Shown here: piece by piece, positions 15,018 through 22,452 of the stretch
Numbering within the stretch: position 1 is the first letter of the stretch
How the letters are laid out: each line of letters opens with the position of its first letter
Origin: Desulfuromonadaceae bacterium
GTDB taxonomy: Bacteria > Desulfobacterota > Desulfuromonadia > Desulfuromonadales > SZUA-401
Direction: 5' to 3'
Assembly (NCBI GenBank): GCA_003246035.1
Contig: QKBP01000001.1
Span: 1 to 24,640 of the forward strand
Length of the DNA stretch: 24,640 bases
Notes under the pieces: generated by a model
Told to the model about the DNA's origin: nothing
The model's database searches: none
The model's input: only the letters and a program-made list of their open reading frames with translations
Made by a program: the position numbers and the translations under genes

Positions 15018-15982
15018 CGCGTCCACACCTGGTCTCGCCGGTCGATTCGGTGACGGAAGCATCGTCCCTGCTCGAAGCGGGCGCCGACGAACTCTACGGC
15101 GGCGTGCTCCCCTCGGCGTGGCGGGAGCGTTTCGGCCTGCTCGGGTCGATCAACCAGCGCACCTTCGCGCAGGCGCAGCTCGGCAGCCTCGAGGAACTCG
15201 CCGACGTGGTCGCTACGGCCAAGCGCTACGGTCGTCCCTTCTCGTTGACGCTTAACGCCCCCTTTTACAGTGACGATCAGTACCCGTTGCTCCTGGAGCT
15301 GGTCGATGCAGCTGTGGAAACGGGCGTCTCCGGCGTGATTCTCGCCGATCCGGGCCTGCTGCAGCGCCTTGCCCGACGGCACCCCGGGCTCGAGCTCCAC
15401 GTCAGCACCCTCGCTCATGCCGGGAACGCTGCGACGCTGAAAATGTTCCGGGACCTCGGGGCGCAGCGGGCGGTGATTCCGCGACATCTCGGGACACGCG
15501 CCGTGTCCGAACTGGTCGAGGCCCTTCCGGGAATGCGCCTCGATGTGTTCCTGCTGGTCGGCAAGTGTCCCAACACCGAAGGACTGTGTACCTTCCACCA
15601 CGCCCGGACCGACCGCGTCTGGCCCTGCGAGATTCCATACCGGATCGAAGCGTATGCGAGCACTGCCAGCCCGAGACTCGAACGGGCCATGTCACGACAG
15701 GCGAGCTGGTCGCACAGCAACCGACGTCACGGCTGTGGACTGTGTGCCATCCCGGAGCTGAGTCGGGCCGGGGTGTTCGGCCTCAAGCTGGTCGGGCGAG
15801 GCGCCTCGACCGCCATGAAGGTCGCCAACCTGAAGCTGGTTCGCCATTTCCTCGAGCTTGCCGAGAGCGGCCTTGCCCCTGAGCAGTACCGGCGCGAGGC
15901 CCGACAGGCGCATCTGCAGCGTTTCGGCTCGCCCTGTTCCCCGAACGTGTGCTATTATCCCGAACTCTGCCAGGGAGACTGA
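15014..15982 (+). CDS. Peptidase U32-family protein with a probable iron-sulfur site
   Basis: The 322-residue TIM-barrel-type protein has the U32 opening (Ala-Gly-Ala-Asp-Glu-Leu-Tyr-Gly-Gly, 22-30) and the central Cys185-x6-Cys192-x12-Cys205 block with Cys241 and Cys244. UbiU, a U32 protein that binds a 4Fe-4S cluster for oxygen-independent ubiquinone hydroxylation, also has a Cys-x6-Cys pair followed by two more cysteines. Others in the family hydroxylate rRNA or tRNA. A further cysteine cluster, Cys308, Cys313 and Cys319, closes the protein. Peptidase activity is doubtful; an Fe-S-dependent hydroxylation or modification role is an inference. The ATG overlaps the previous stop by four bases. 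Confidence 0.85.
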   Translation: MTRPHLVSPVDSVTEASSLLEAGADELYGGVLPSAWRERFGLLGSINQRTFAQAQLGSLEELADVVATAKRYGRPFSLTLNAPFYSDDQYPLLLELVDAAVETGVSGVILADPGLLQRLARRHPGLELHVSTLAHAGNAATLKMFRDLGAQRAVIPRHLGTRAVSELVEALPGMRLDVFLLVGKCPNTEGLCTFHHARTDRVWPCEIPYRIEAYASTASPRLERAMSRQASWSHSNRRHGCGLCAIPELSRAGVFGLKLVGRGASTAMKVANLKLVRHFLELAESGLAPEQYRREARQAHLQRFGSPCSPNVCYYPELCQGD

Positions 15983-15986
15983 CTTC

Positions 15987-17084
15987 ATGATCCGCATCCT
16001 GCACACCGCCGATGTCCAGATCGATGCAACGCTCCCGGAGCTCGGCACCGCCGCAGCCCGCCGCCGCAACGACCTGCTGCACACCTTCGAGCACATGGTG
16101 GCCCTGGCGATCCGCGAGAACGTTCATCTTTTTCTGGTCAGCGGCAACCTCTTTGCCACGCCCCGCCCCGAGGAGTCGGCTGTACAGCGGGTTTCGACAG
16201 CCCTGCGCCGCCTGACCGCCCGCGGGATCCTGCCGGTGCTGCTCCCCGGTGACTGCGACGGCATGGTCACACCCGATTCGGTCTATTTTCGCGAGCAGTT
16301 TCGCAACCTGCTGGTCCTTGACGGTCGCGATCCTGCCCAGCCGCTCACCGTGCGTATCGCCGGGCGTACCGTGCATCTGTATGGCTTCTGCCAGCGTGGC
16401 AGCCAACCGCTCCCCCCGGAGCGGCTCCGGCTCGACGAAGAGGGGTGCCACGTGGCCCTGATGTGCCTGAGTTCGGCGCTCGAGGTCGATTCGGCCCTGC
16501 TCGAGCGGGTCGCCGGATGGGACATGGATTATCTTGCCTGCGCCCCAAGCCCCCAATGGCAGACCCTCGAAAACGATCGACGCCTCTACGGCTGTGCTCC
16601 CGGTTCTCCGGAGGGGTATGCCTTTTCGCATGCCGGACATCGTCACGCGGCCCTGGTTCAATTGGGGCCGGACGGTCCGCTGATTGAGCGCCGTCGGGTG
16701 AATCGCCGTCGCGTCGAGATCCTGACGATCGACCTCACCGAGATGTCGTCTCCAGGGGAGCTTGCGCAGGCCGTACGCGAGGGGGGACATCCCGACCTGC
16801 TTCGTCGCGTGGTATTGCGCGGCGTCCCCCGCTTCGCCTTCTCCCCCGAAACCTTGCACTCGGCCTGTGCAGCGGAGTTCTTTTATCTCGAGATCCGTGA
16901 CATCAGCAGCCTGTTCGAAGGGGCCGCAGCACGCGAGCTGGCTGACCGGGGGACCAGTCTCGGGGAGTTCATGCGCCGAGCCGAAGCCCTGCTCGAAACC
17001 CTCCCTGCCGATGAAGGGAGGCTCGTCGAGGAGGCGGCCCGTTCCGTTCTTTCGGCCCGTGTGCTCCAGGGAGGGGAGGGATGA
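15987..17084 (+). CDS. SbcD/YhaO-like calcineurin-fold protein with lost metal ligands
   Basis: The 365-residue protein opens like an SbcD/Mre11 exonuclease (Ile-Leu-His-Thr-Ala-Asp9) and follows the same order, but the metal-binding motifs are altered. Asp-x-His reads Asp9-Val-Gln11. Gly-Asp reads Gly53-Asn54. Gly-Asn-His-Asp reads Gly88-Asp89-Cys90-Asp91. The expected Gly-His-x-His, after Asp-Tyr (181-182), is replaced by Ala-Pro-Ser-Pro. At least four ligand positions are lost, so nuclease activity is unlikely. It overlaps the following SMC-like ATPase by four bases, the usual SbcD-SbcC or YhaO-YhaN order, so the two probably form a complex. The start at 15987 is the first after the U32 stop; an upstream extension overlaps that gene. 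Confidence 0.8.
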   Translation: MIRILHTADVQIDATLPELGTAAARRRNDLLHTFEHMVALAIRENVHLFLVSGNLFATPRPEESAVQRVSTALRRLTARGILPVLLPGDCDGMVTPDSVYFREQFRNLLVLDGRDPAQPLTVRIAGRTVHLYGFCQRGSQPLPPERLRLDEEGCHVALMCLSSALEVDSALLERVAGWDMDYLACAPSPQWQTLENDRRLYGCAPGSPEGYAFSHAGHRHAALVQLGPDGPLIERRRVNRRRVEILTIDLTEMSSPGELAQAVREGGHPDLLRRVVLRGVPRFAFSPETLHSACAAEFFYLEIRDISSLFEGAAARELADRGTSLGEFMRRAEALLETLPADEGRLVEEAARSVLSARVLQGGEG

Positions 17085-18976
17085 AGATCCGTGATCTGCG
17101 CCTCTCCGACTTTGCCCGCCTCGACTCCCGCCAGTTTACATTTCAGCCGGGGATCAACCTGCTCTGTGGTGGCAACAGCTCCGGCAAGAGCTCGCTGGTG
17201 CGCGCCCTGGGTGCCGCTCTCTCCGACCGCCTCCCCGACGGTTACCAGAATTCGGAAGGGAAGGCTCCTCCAGCGGTAGCGCTGCGCGTCGACACCCAAT
17301 CCGGCGAGCAGCTCATTGAGCGAGTCTTTGTCCCGGATGAGGCAGCGTCGCCCGGGGCCCAGCCGTGGGGGAACCCGACCCTGGCAGCGGCGATGATCTG
17401 GGAGGATGGCGGACTGTTATCCCTCCCAGCCGAGTCCTTGCGCCTTCTGCTCCGGCAGCTGGCGCTCGTCGAAGATCAGGCCGACGCCCGGATTTTACCG
17501 CACCTGCAGGCCGAGTACCGTCGTCTTACGGCGAGAGATCCCTGGGGGGACGAGCGGCCCTCTTCCGGAGAACTTGAGCAGGTTCGTGAGCGGCTTGCCG
17601 AGATCGAACTGCACTGGGAAGATCGTCTCGCCGCGCTCAAGCAGCTCGGGGCGCTACGCGACGTGCTCCCCGATGCTGCTCCCGAAGCCTCCGTCGAAGC
17701 AGTGAGCACGGTCGTCGAAGAGCTGCCGAAAGAGTCCCTGCCGGAATCGTCAGAAGTCGATGTTCCAGGGGCGCACGTGCCTGTTGTCATCGATGGTGAT
17801 GAATTCGATTGGGACACCGACGAGACGAATTCGACTCCCTCCGATCCGGCCAAGGTGCGCGAGCGCCTCTGGGCTGTGCAGAAAGAAGCGGCCGCGCTCC
17901 GTCATGAACTGGTCGCGGTGCCGTCGCTCTCTCCTCTGTTCCCCTCCGTCCTGACGGCACTCTTCGCCGTGCTCGGGATCGCTCTGGCGTCCTTTCACCG
18001 TGACCTGTGGCAGGCGGCGGCCCTGGCCTTCGCGGCGCTCTCACTCTGTACCTGGGGGGTTTTTGCCTACCTGGCCCGAAACAAGGGTGGTGAACTCGCT
18101 TCCCTGCGCGAGCGTCTCGGTCAGGCCGAACGTGAACGGGAGGCACTGCTGCAGGAGCTTGATCGCCTCGACGAGCAGCGCCGTTACGGTCCCCGGGACG
18201 ACGCGGAGCCTCCCCGGCTCCATCCCGAGCAAACACAAGACGACACTCCCGAACCGGTGGAGGAAGGCTGTGAAGTCGACGCCGCCACGCCAGACAACCA
18301 GGTTGCCGCCGATATGCCACAGCCGGTCTCGGCCTGGCAGAGGCGTCGCCAGCTTCTCGCCCAAGTGAGTGACCTCCGCGCCCTCGAGATGGAAGGAGAG
18401 ACGCTCCGCTACCGAGAGGAGAAGATCGTCACCCGCCTCAAGGTCCTGACCACGGCGATCGAGATGCTCCTGCAGGCCGAGGACCAGTTCAGTGGCGCAC
18501 GCCGGACCGAACTCGGCGAGGCGATCAACCGCCACCTGTCGCATCTGGTCGCCGATCCTCCCGTGACGGTTTCGCTCGGCAGCAACTGGCAGCTTGAGTT
18601 GTTCTCGTCCGTCGAGGAGCGGGCCCTCGGACTGCGTGAACTGTCTCGCGGTGAGCGGACCCTGGTTTCTCTTGCCTTGCACTTGGCGCTGATCGAGCTG
18701 TGCGACGAAGGGGGAGGGCTGCCGCTGATCGCCGACGATCTGCTTGACGACCTGCAGCGCGAGTGGCGTGATGGGGTCATCAAGGGGCTTGAACGTTTTG
18801 CCGGTACGCATCAGCTGATTCTCTCCAGCCGCGACCCCGAACTCCAGACCCGCGCCTTGTCCCATGGCTGGAACGTCGTGTCGCTCGACCCCGGCGTGTC
18901 CGCGCCATCCACACGGAAAAAGCCGAAAGGGAGCCCAGAAAGGAGCGATGATGAGCAGCAACTGCATCTTCTGTAA
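17081..18976 (+). CDS. SbcC/YhaN-like SMC-type ATPase with a central membrane hairpin
   Basis: The 631-residue protein has a Walker A loop (Gly30-Gly-Asn-Ser-Ser-Gly-Lys36-Ser37), an ABC signature (Leu521-Ser-Arg-Gly-Glu-Arg) and a Walker B strand ending in Asp552-Asp553. Between the ATPase halves are charged coiled-coil stretches (about 163-195, 256-280, 335-368 and 416-470) and two hydrophobic helices (about 286-305 and 309-331) that look like a membrane hairpin. This resembles Bacillus YhaN, which is about 960 residues, but with much shorter arms and acidic, Pro/Glu-rich low-complexity inserts (about 197-255 and 370-416). Its partner is the degenerate SbcD-like protein upstream. The last 26 bases overlap the HIT gene. 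Confidence 0.82.
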   Translation: MKIRDLRLSDFARLDSRQFTFQPGINLLCGGNSSGKSSLVRALGAALSDRLPDGYQNSEGKAPPAVALRVDTQSGEQLIERVFVPDEAASPGAQPWGNPTLAAAMIWEDGGLLSLPAESLRLLLRQLALVEDQADARILPHLQAEYRRLTARDPWGDERPSSGELEQVRERLAEIELHWEDRLAALKQLGALRDVLPDAAPEASVEAVSTVVEELPKESLPESSEVDVPGAHVPVVIDGDEFDWDTDETNSTPSDPAKVRERLWAVQKEAAALRHELVAVPSLSPLFPSVLTALFAVLGIALASFHRDLWQAAALAFAALSLCTWGVFAYLARNKGGELASLRERLGQAEREREALLQELDRLDEQRRYGPRDDAEPPRLHPEQTQDDTPEPVEEGCEVDAATPDNQVAADMPQPVSAWQRRRQLLAQVSDLRALEMEGETLRYREEKIVTRLKVLTTAIEMLLQAEDQFSGARRTELGEAINRHLSHLVADPPVTVSLGSNWQLELFSSVEERALGLRELSRGERTLVSLALHLALIELCDEGGGLPLIADDLLDDLQREWRDGVIKGLERFAGTHQLILSSRDPELQTRALSHGWNVVSLDPGVSAPSTRKKPKGSPERSDDEQQLHLL

Positions 18977-19298
18977 GATTCTCGCCGGTGAGATCCCCGC
19001 CCAGATGGTGTACGAGGACGACCAGGTGGTGGCCTTCCGGGACATCGATCCCCAGGCCCCCCAGCACATGTTGATCATCCCGCGCAAACACATCCCCACC
19101 GCCTTGGACCTCGGGGCCGGGGACAATGCCCTGGTCGGGCATATCTACCAGGTCGCCAACCGTCTGGCCCGTGAACACGGTATCGCCGAGGACGGCTTCA
19201 GGCTGGTGACCAACTGCAACGCTGATGGTGGACAAGTTGTCTGGCACCTTCACGTCCACCTGCTGGGCGGTCGCCAGCTGAACTGGCCTCCGGGGTAG
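18951..19298 (+). CDS. HIT-family nucleotide-binding hydrolase
   Basis: The 115-residue protein is a Hint-type histidine-triad protein, hydrolysing AMP-linked or similar nucleotides. It carries Cys-Ile-Phe-Cys at the N-terminus, Asp-Ile-Asp-Pro-Gln-Ala-Pro, Ile-Ile-Pro-Arg-Lys-His, and the triad His-Leu-His-Val-His followed by Leu-Leu-Gly-Gly near the C-terminus. Length and motifs are typical. The ATG at 18951 is preferred over one three bases earlier because AGGAG (18941-18945) gives better spacing. The start lies within the end of the ATPase gene. Confidence 0.95.
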   Translation: MSSNCIFCKILAGEIPAQMVYEDDQVVAFRDIDPQAPQHMLIIPRKHIPTALDLGAGDNALVGHIYQVANRLAREHGIAEDGFRLVTNCNADGGQVVWHLHVHLLGGRQLNWPPG

Positions 19299-19307
19299 CC
19301 CCGGTTC

Positions 19308-19886
19308 GTGTTCCAAGCGATTCTCTACGCCCTCGCATGGTGCGCCTGGTGCCTGCTCCATTCGCTGCTGATCGCCGGGCCGCTCTCCCGCTTTCTGCAT
19401 GTCCTGTGCGGGCGGGCCACACGCGTGGTCTACAACCTGTTTGCCCTCTTCAGCGTCGTGCCGTTGGTTTTCTGGGAACACTACGCAGGCTCGGTCACGA
19501 TCTACACCTGGCCAGGGACGCTGCTCCCGCTGCGCCTGTTGCTGCTTGTCGCGGCAGCCTGGCTTCTGTTGGCCGGGGCCCGGGTTTTTCCGCTGCGGTC
19601 GTTCACGGGCTGGGCTCAGCTGAGCGGCGACGTCCCTGATGGTGAGACCGAGACACCGCTGGTGACCTCCGGGGTCCTTGCGCGGGTACGCCATCCCTGG
19701 TACAGCGCGGCACTGCTGTTGCTGTGGCTGCGCGATCAGCACCTGCTCAGTCTGGTCAGCAGCGTGGTGTTGAGCCTCTACCTGGTCGTCGGTGCGATGC
19801 TTGAAGAGAAGCGCCTGACGGAGCGTTACGGTGACGCCTATAGAGACTACCGGAGGCGGGTGCCGATGTTCATCCCGCGCATTTAA
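19308..19886 (+). CDS. NnrU / isoprenylcysteine methyltransferase-type integral membrane protein
   Basis: The 192-residue protein has four or five hydrophobic segments (about 4-26, 41-58, 71-92, 130-160) and the C-terminal signature of the NnrU/ICMT/PEMT group: Arg-His-Pro-Trp-Tyr followed by Glu-Glu-Lys-Arg-Leu, Tyr-Gly-Asp-Ala-Tyr and Tyr-Arg-Arg-Arg-Val-Pro. Members methylate lipid-linked or protein carboxyl/thiol groups, or have unknown functions; the substrate here is unknown. The only start is a GTG at 19308, nine bases after the HIT stop in the same frame, with little ribosome-binding signal. It looks like the last gene of the tlyA run. Confidence 0.8.
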   Translation: MFQAILYALAWCAWCLLHSLLIAGPLSRFLHVLCGRATRVVYNLFALFSVVPLVFWEHYAGSVTIYTWPGTLLPLRLLLLVAAAWLLLAGARVFPLRSFTGWAQLSGDVPDGETETPLVTSGVLARVRHPWYSAALLLLWLRDQHLLSLVSSVVLSLYLVVGAMLEEKRLTERYGDAYRDYRRRVPMFIPRI

Positions 19887-19905
19887 CATCGCTATTGAGA
19901 AGCGC

Positions 19906-19934
19906 TTGTCACCCCCCAACATCTCTTTTAAGAT
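19906..19934 (+). promoter_or_regulatory. Candidate sigma-70 promoter of the RelA/SpoT homologue
   Basis: TTGTCA (19906-19911) and TAAGAT (19929-19934) are separated by 17 bases. Transcription would start near 19941, beside a perfect ten-base palindrome (19942-19951) that could serve as an operator. The next gene starts at 19980. Confidence 0.6.
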
Positions 19935-19941
19935 ATGTGGA

Positions 19942-19951
19942 CGTAGCTACG
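19942..19951. promoter_or_regulatory. Ten-base palindrome at the predicted transcription start
   Basis: The sequence CGTAGCTACG is its own reverse complement and sits at about position +1 to +10 of the promoter at 19906-19934. Position suggests a repressor site, but a ten-base palindrome can arise by chance. Confidence 0.3.
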
Positions 19952-19979
19952 CATCTCCATCCGACGCGGTTTAAGGGTT

Positions 19980-21422
19980 ATGATCCAGTTCACTGAAGCC
20001 AAGATGCAGCGCATGGCCACCGAGATCCTCGAATTGCTGGTGACCCATTATGGCGGGGAGCTCAGCGAAGAGGCGCTCGACGATGGGATTGCCGCGGTCC
20101 ATGCGGCCCTCGAGCGGGCTAGCATCTCTCACGAGGGGCAGTTTCGCAAATCGGGGGAGGCCTACTTCCACCACCCGCTGCGGGTTGCCCACCTTGCGGC
20201 TCGCTACTGGATGGACTTCTCCTCGGTGATCGCCGCGCTGATGCACGACGTGGTCGAGGACACCCCGGTGACCCTCGAGGAGGTACGCCAGGAGTTCGGC
20301 GACGAGGTCGCCGTTCTGGTCGATGGTCTCACCAAGGTCACCGATGACAACCTGAGCCGCTCGGCCCTGAAGGAAAAGACCTACCGCAAGCAGCTGCTGC
20401 TGGCGATCGAAGATGTCCGGGTGCTGTGCCTGAAGTTCTGGGACCGCATCGACAACCTTCAGACCATCGGCGCCCTCCCCGGGCACAAGCAGGCGCTGAT
20501 CGCCGAAGAGACGCGCACGGTCTACGTGCCGCTGGCCCGCCACCTCGGCATGGGATACGTCGCCAGCGAAATGGAGGCGCTCTCGGTCGGGATCCTCTAT
20601 CCCCGTCGCCAGGCGAGCTACCGAGCCGGTCTCGAGCACCTCAAGCTGGAGAGCGAAGGGTTTCTGAGGCGGGTCAAGGGGGAAATGCAGCGGGTCCTCG
20701 AGTCGAACAAGATCCCGGCGTTGCTGCGCGACCGCTGGCGCCCTTTCTCGATCGACGCGGCGCGCAATATGTCGCGCGGTCTGCAGGCCCTCTACACCCT
20801 CGAGATCCAGGTCGACCGGACCATGGATGCCTTCCAGACCCTCGGCGTGCTGCACAGCCTCTATAACCCGATCCCCGGCAAGCTGCGCGATCATCTCAAC
20901 GTCCCGTCCCCGTTCGGCTACCAGGCGCTCAAGACCACGGTCCAGTCGGGGGAGTCGCGCTTGCGGGTCGAGATTACCACCCGCAAGTTCGCACGCTACA
21001 ACGAGGCCGGCGTACTCGCCCCTGGCTTCGAGTTCCAGCGCGCCAACTTCCACGAGTTGATGAAGTCGCTCCTCGAAGGGGAATCGGCCCTCGACCCTGA
21101 ACGGCTCAAGCTTGCCGCCGCCTCGATCCAGGTTTATACCCCGCAGGGGGATCGGCGCACCCTTCCGGAGGGGAGCAGCGTCCTCGATTTCGCCTTCGAA
21201 ATCCATGAGGAACTCGGTCTGCATGCGCGGCGCGCGCGGATCAACGGTAACACCCGCCTGCTCAAGGCGCGCCTGATGGACGGCGACCAGGTCACCATCG
21301 AGCGCGACCCCGAGCCCCAGGTCCTCCCCAAGTGGCTCGAGTGGGCCATCACCCCCAAGGCGCGTAACGCCATTCGCCGCTACCTGCGCCAGAAGGTCCA
21401 GCAGTCCGGTGTGTCTGCGTAG
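19980..21422 (+). CDS. RelA/SpoT homologue with intact HD hydrolase and degenerate synthetase domain
   Basis: The 480-residue protein has an HD hydrolase with all usual residues: His65-Pro, His89-Asp90, Glu93-Asp94 and Asp155/Asn159 in Lys-Phe-Trp-Asp-Arg-Ile-Asp-Asn. A RelA/SpoT-type synthetase region follows (about 245-345), with recognisable Pro-Ile-Pro-Gly-Lys-Leu-Arg-Asp and Gly-Tyr-Gln-Ala-Leu-Lys-Thr-Thr. Here the conserved Asp of the Asp-Leu-x-Ala-x-Arg strand is replaced (Leu-Gln-Ala270-Leu-Tyr). A TGS domain (about 382-442) ends the protein; the helical and ACT regions of full-length Rel are absent. It most likely only hydrolyses (p)ppGpp or a related nucleotide. The start at 19980 has AAGGG two bases upstream, which is tight; Met9 (20004) is an alternative. 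Confidence 0.88.
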   Translation: MIQFTEAKMQRMATEILELLVTHYGGELSEEALDDGIAAVHAALERASISHEGQFRKSGEAYFHHPLRVAHLAARYWMDFSSVIAALMHDVVEDTPVTLEEVRQEFGDEVAVLVDGLTKVTDDNLSRSALKEKTYRKQLLLAIEDVRVLCLKFWDRIDNLQTIGALPGHKQALIAEETRTVYVPLARHLGMGYVASEMEALSVGILYPRRQASYRAGLEHLKLESEGFLRRVKGEMQRVLESNKIPALLRDRWRPFSIDAARNMSRGLQALYTLEIQVDRTMDAFQTLGVLHSLYNPIPGKLRDHLNVPSPFGYQALKTTVQSGESRLRVEITTRKFARYNEAGVLAPGFEFQRANFHELMKSLLEGESALDPERLKLAAASIQVYTPQGDRRTLPEGSSVLDFAFEIHEELGLHARRARINGNTRLLKARLMDGDQVTIERDPEPQVLPKWLEWAITPKARNAIRRYLRQKVQQSGVSA

Positions 21423-22452
21423 GGCCTGGCTGGCCGCCGCGCTGCTCCTGCTCTCCCTGCTGACCCCTGACGTCACCCCGGCCTCCGAGGGGGTGATCTT
21501 CGTCTACCATCGCTTCGGAGAGGCGCGTCTCCCCTCGACCAATATCCCGATAGCCACCTTTGCCGCCCAGCTCGACTACCTGGCGCAGCACAAAATCCCG
21601 GTCCTGCCGCTCGGGGACGTCGTCCGGCGGCTGCGCAGCGGTGCGTCGCTCCCGGAGCGCTACGTGGTCCTGACGGTCGACGACGGATACTTGAGCTTCG
21701 CCAGCGGGGCGATGCCGCTGCTGCGTCGCTACGGCTACCCGGTGACCCTGTTCGTCAGCAGCGCCAGCGTCGGTGCGCGCGGGTATCTCGGCTGGGAAGA
21801 GTTGAAGCGGCTGCAGGAGGAGGGGGTGGAAATCGGCAACCACAGCCATCGCCACCCGCACCTGGTGAACCTCTGGCAGCAACAGGGCGTTGAGGGTGTT
21901 AGAGGGGAAATTCGGCGCTCTCAGGGGCTATTTAGGGAGAAGCTCGGCCGGGCGCCGCGCCTGCTGGCCTATCCGTTCGGGGAGACCGTCCCGGAGATTA
22001 CGGCTGTGGTCGTGGAGGAGGGGTTCCTGGCCGCGGCGGTACAGCACTCGGGGGGCGTCTCCGAGCGTAGCGACCTGATGCGTCTGCCGCGTTTTGCCAT
22101 GGGTGGTCCGTATGCCACGATTGATGGGTTTGTCGAGAAGAGCCGCATGGCGTCGTTGCCGGTCGACCCCCCCGCAGCCGGCAGCGACCTGCTCGGAGCT
22201 GTCAACCCGCCGCCGCTGATCCTGGCGTTGAGTCCGGAGAGCCCCGTGGAGGTTGCCGAACTCAACTGTTTTGTCGCCGGAGAGCGTGCCTGTCGTGTCG
22301 AGCCGCTCGCAGGGGAGGGGAGGCGTTTCCGGGTAGTCGCCGAGCACCCCCTCACCGGGCGCCGCAACCGCTATACCCTGACCGCCCGCGACCGCCAGGG
22401 GCGCTGGTACTGGCATTCCCACCTGTGGATCGATCCGAACTCCCCCGAATAG
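21409..22452 (+). CDS. Secreted polysaccharide deacetylase (NodB-type) with C-terminal beta domain
   Basis: The 347-residue protein has a signal peptide (Arg4-Arg5, hydrophobic 7-19, cleavage likely near Ala25) and a carbohydrate-esterase-4 domain: Tyr33-His-Arg-Phe, Thr-Val-Asp91-Asp92-Gly-Tyr and His145-Ser-His-Arg-His149, the metal-binding set. It should remove acetyl groups from an envelope polysaccharide or peptidoglycan in the periplasm. Residues about 230-345 form an extra, mostly strand-rich region with two cysteines (Asn-Cys-Phe and Ala-Cys-Arg), whose role is unknown. It starts with a GTG at 21409, inside the last codons of the RelA/SpoT gene, so the two are likely co-transcribed. 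Its stop abuts the convergent gene. Confidence 0.9.
   Translation: MCLRRAWLAAALLLLSLLTPDVTPASEGVIFVYHRFGEARLPSTNIPIATFAAQLDYLAQHKIPVLPLGDVVRRLRSGASLPERYVVLTVDDGYLSFASGAMPLLRRYGYPVTLFVSSASVGARGYLGWEELKRLQEEGVEIGNHSHRHPHLVNLWQQQGVEGVRGEIRRSQGLFREKLGRAPRLLAYPFGETVPEITAVVVEEGFLAAAVQHSGGVSERSDLMRLPRFAMGGPYATIDGFVEKSRMASLPVDPPAAGSDLLGAVNPPPLILALSPESPVEVAELNCFVAGERACRVEPLAGEGRRFRVVAEHPLTGRRNRYTLTARDRQGRWYWHSHLWIDPNSPE

Noticed and set aside
15014..15982. Calling the U32 protein a collagenase-type protease
   Set aside because: The cysteine pattern resembles Fe-S hydroxylase-type members; no protease catalytic residues can be pointed to.
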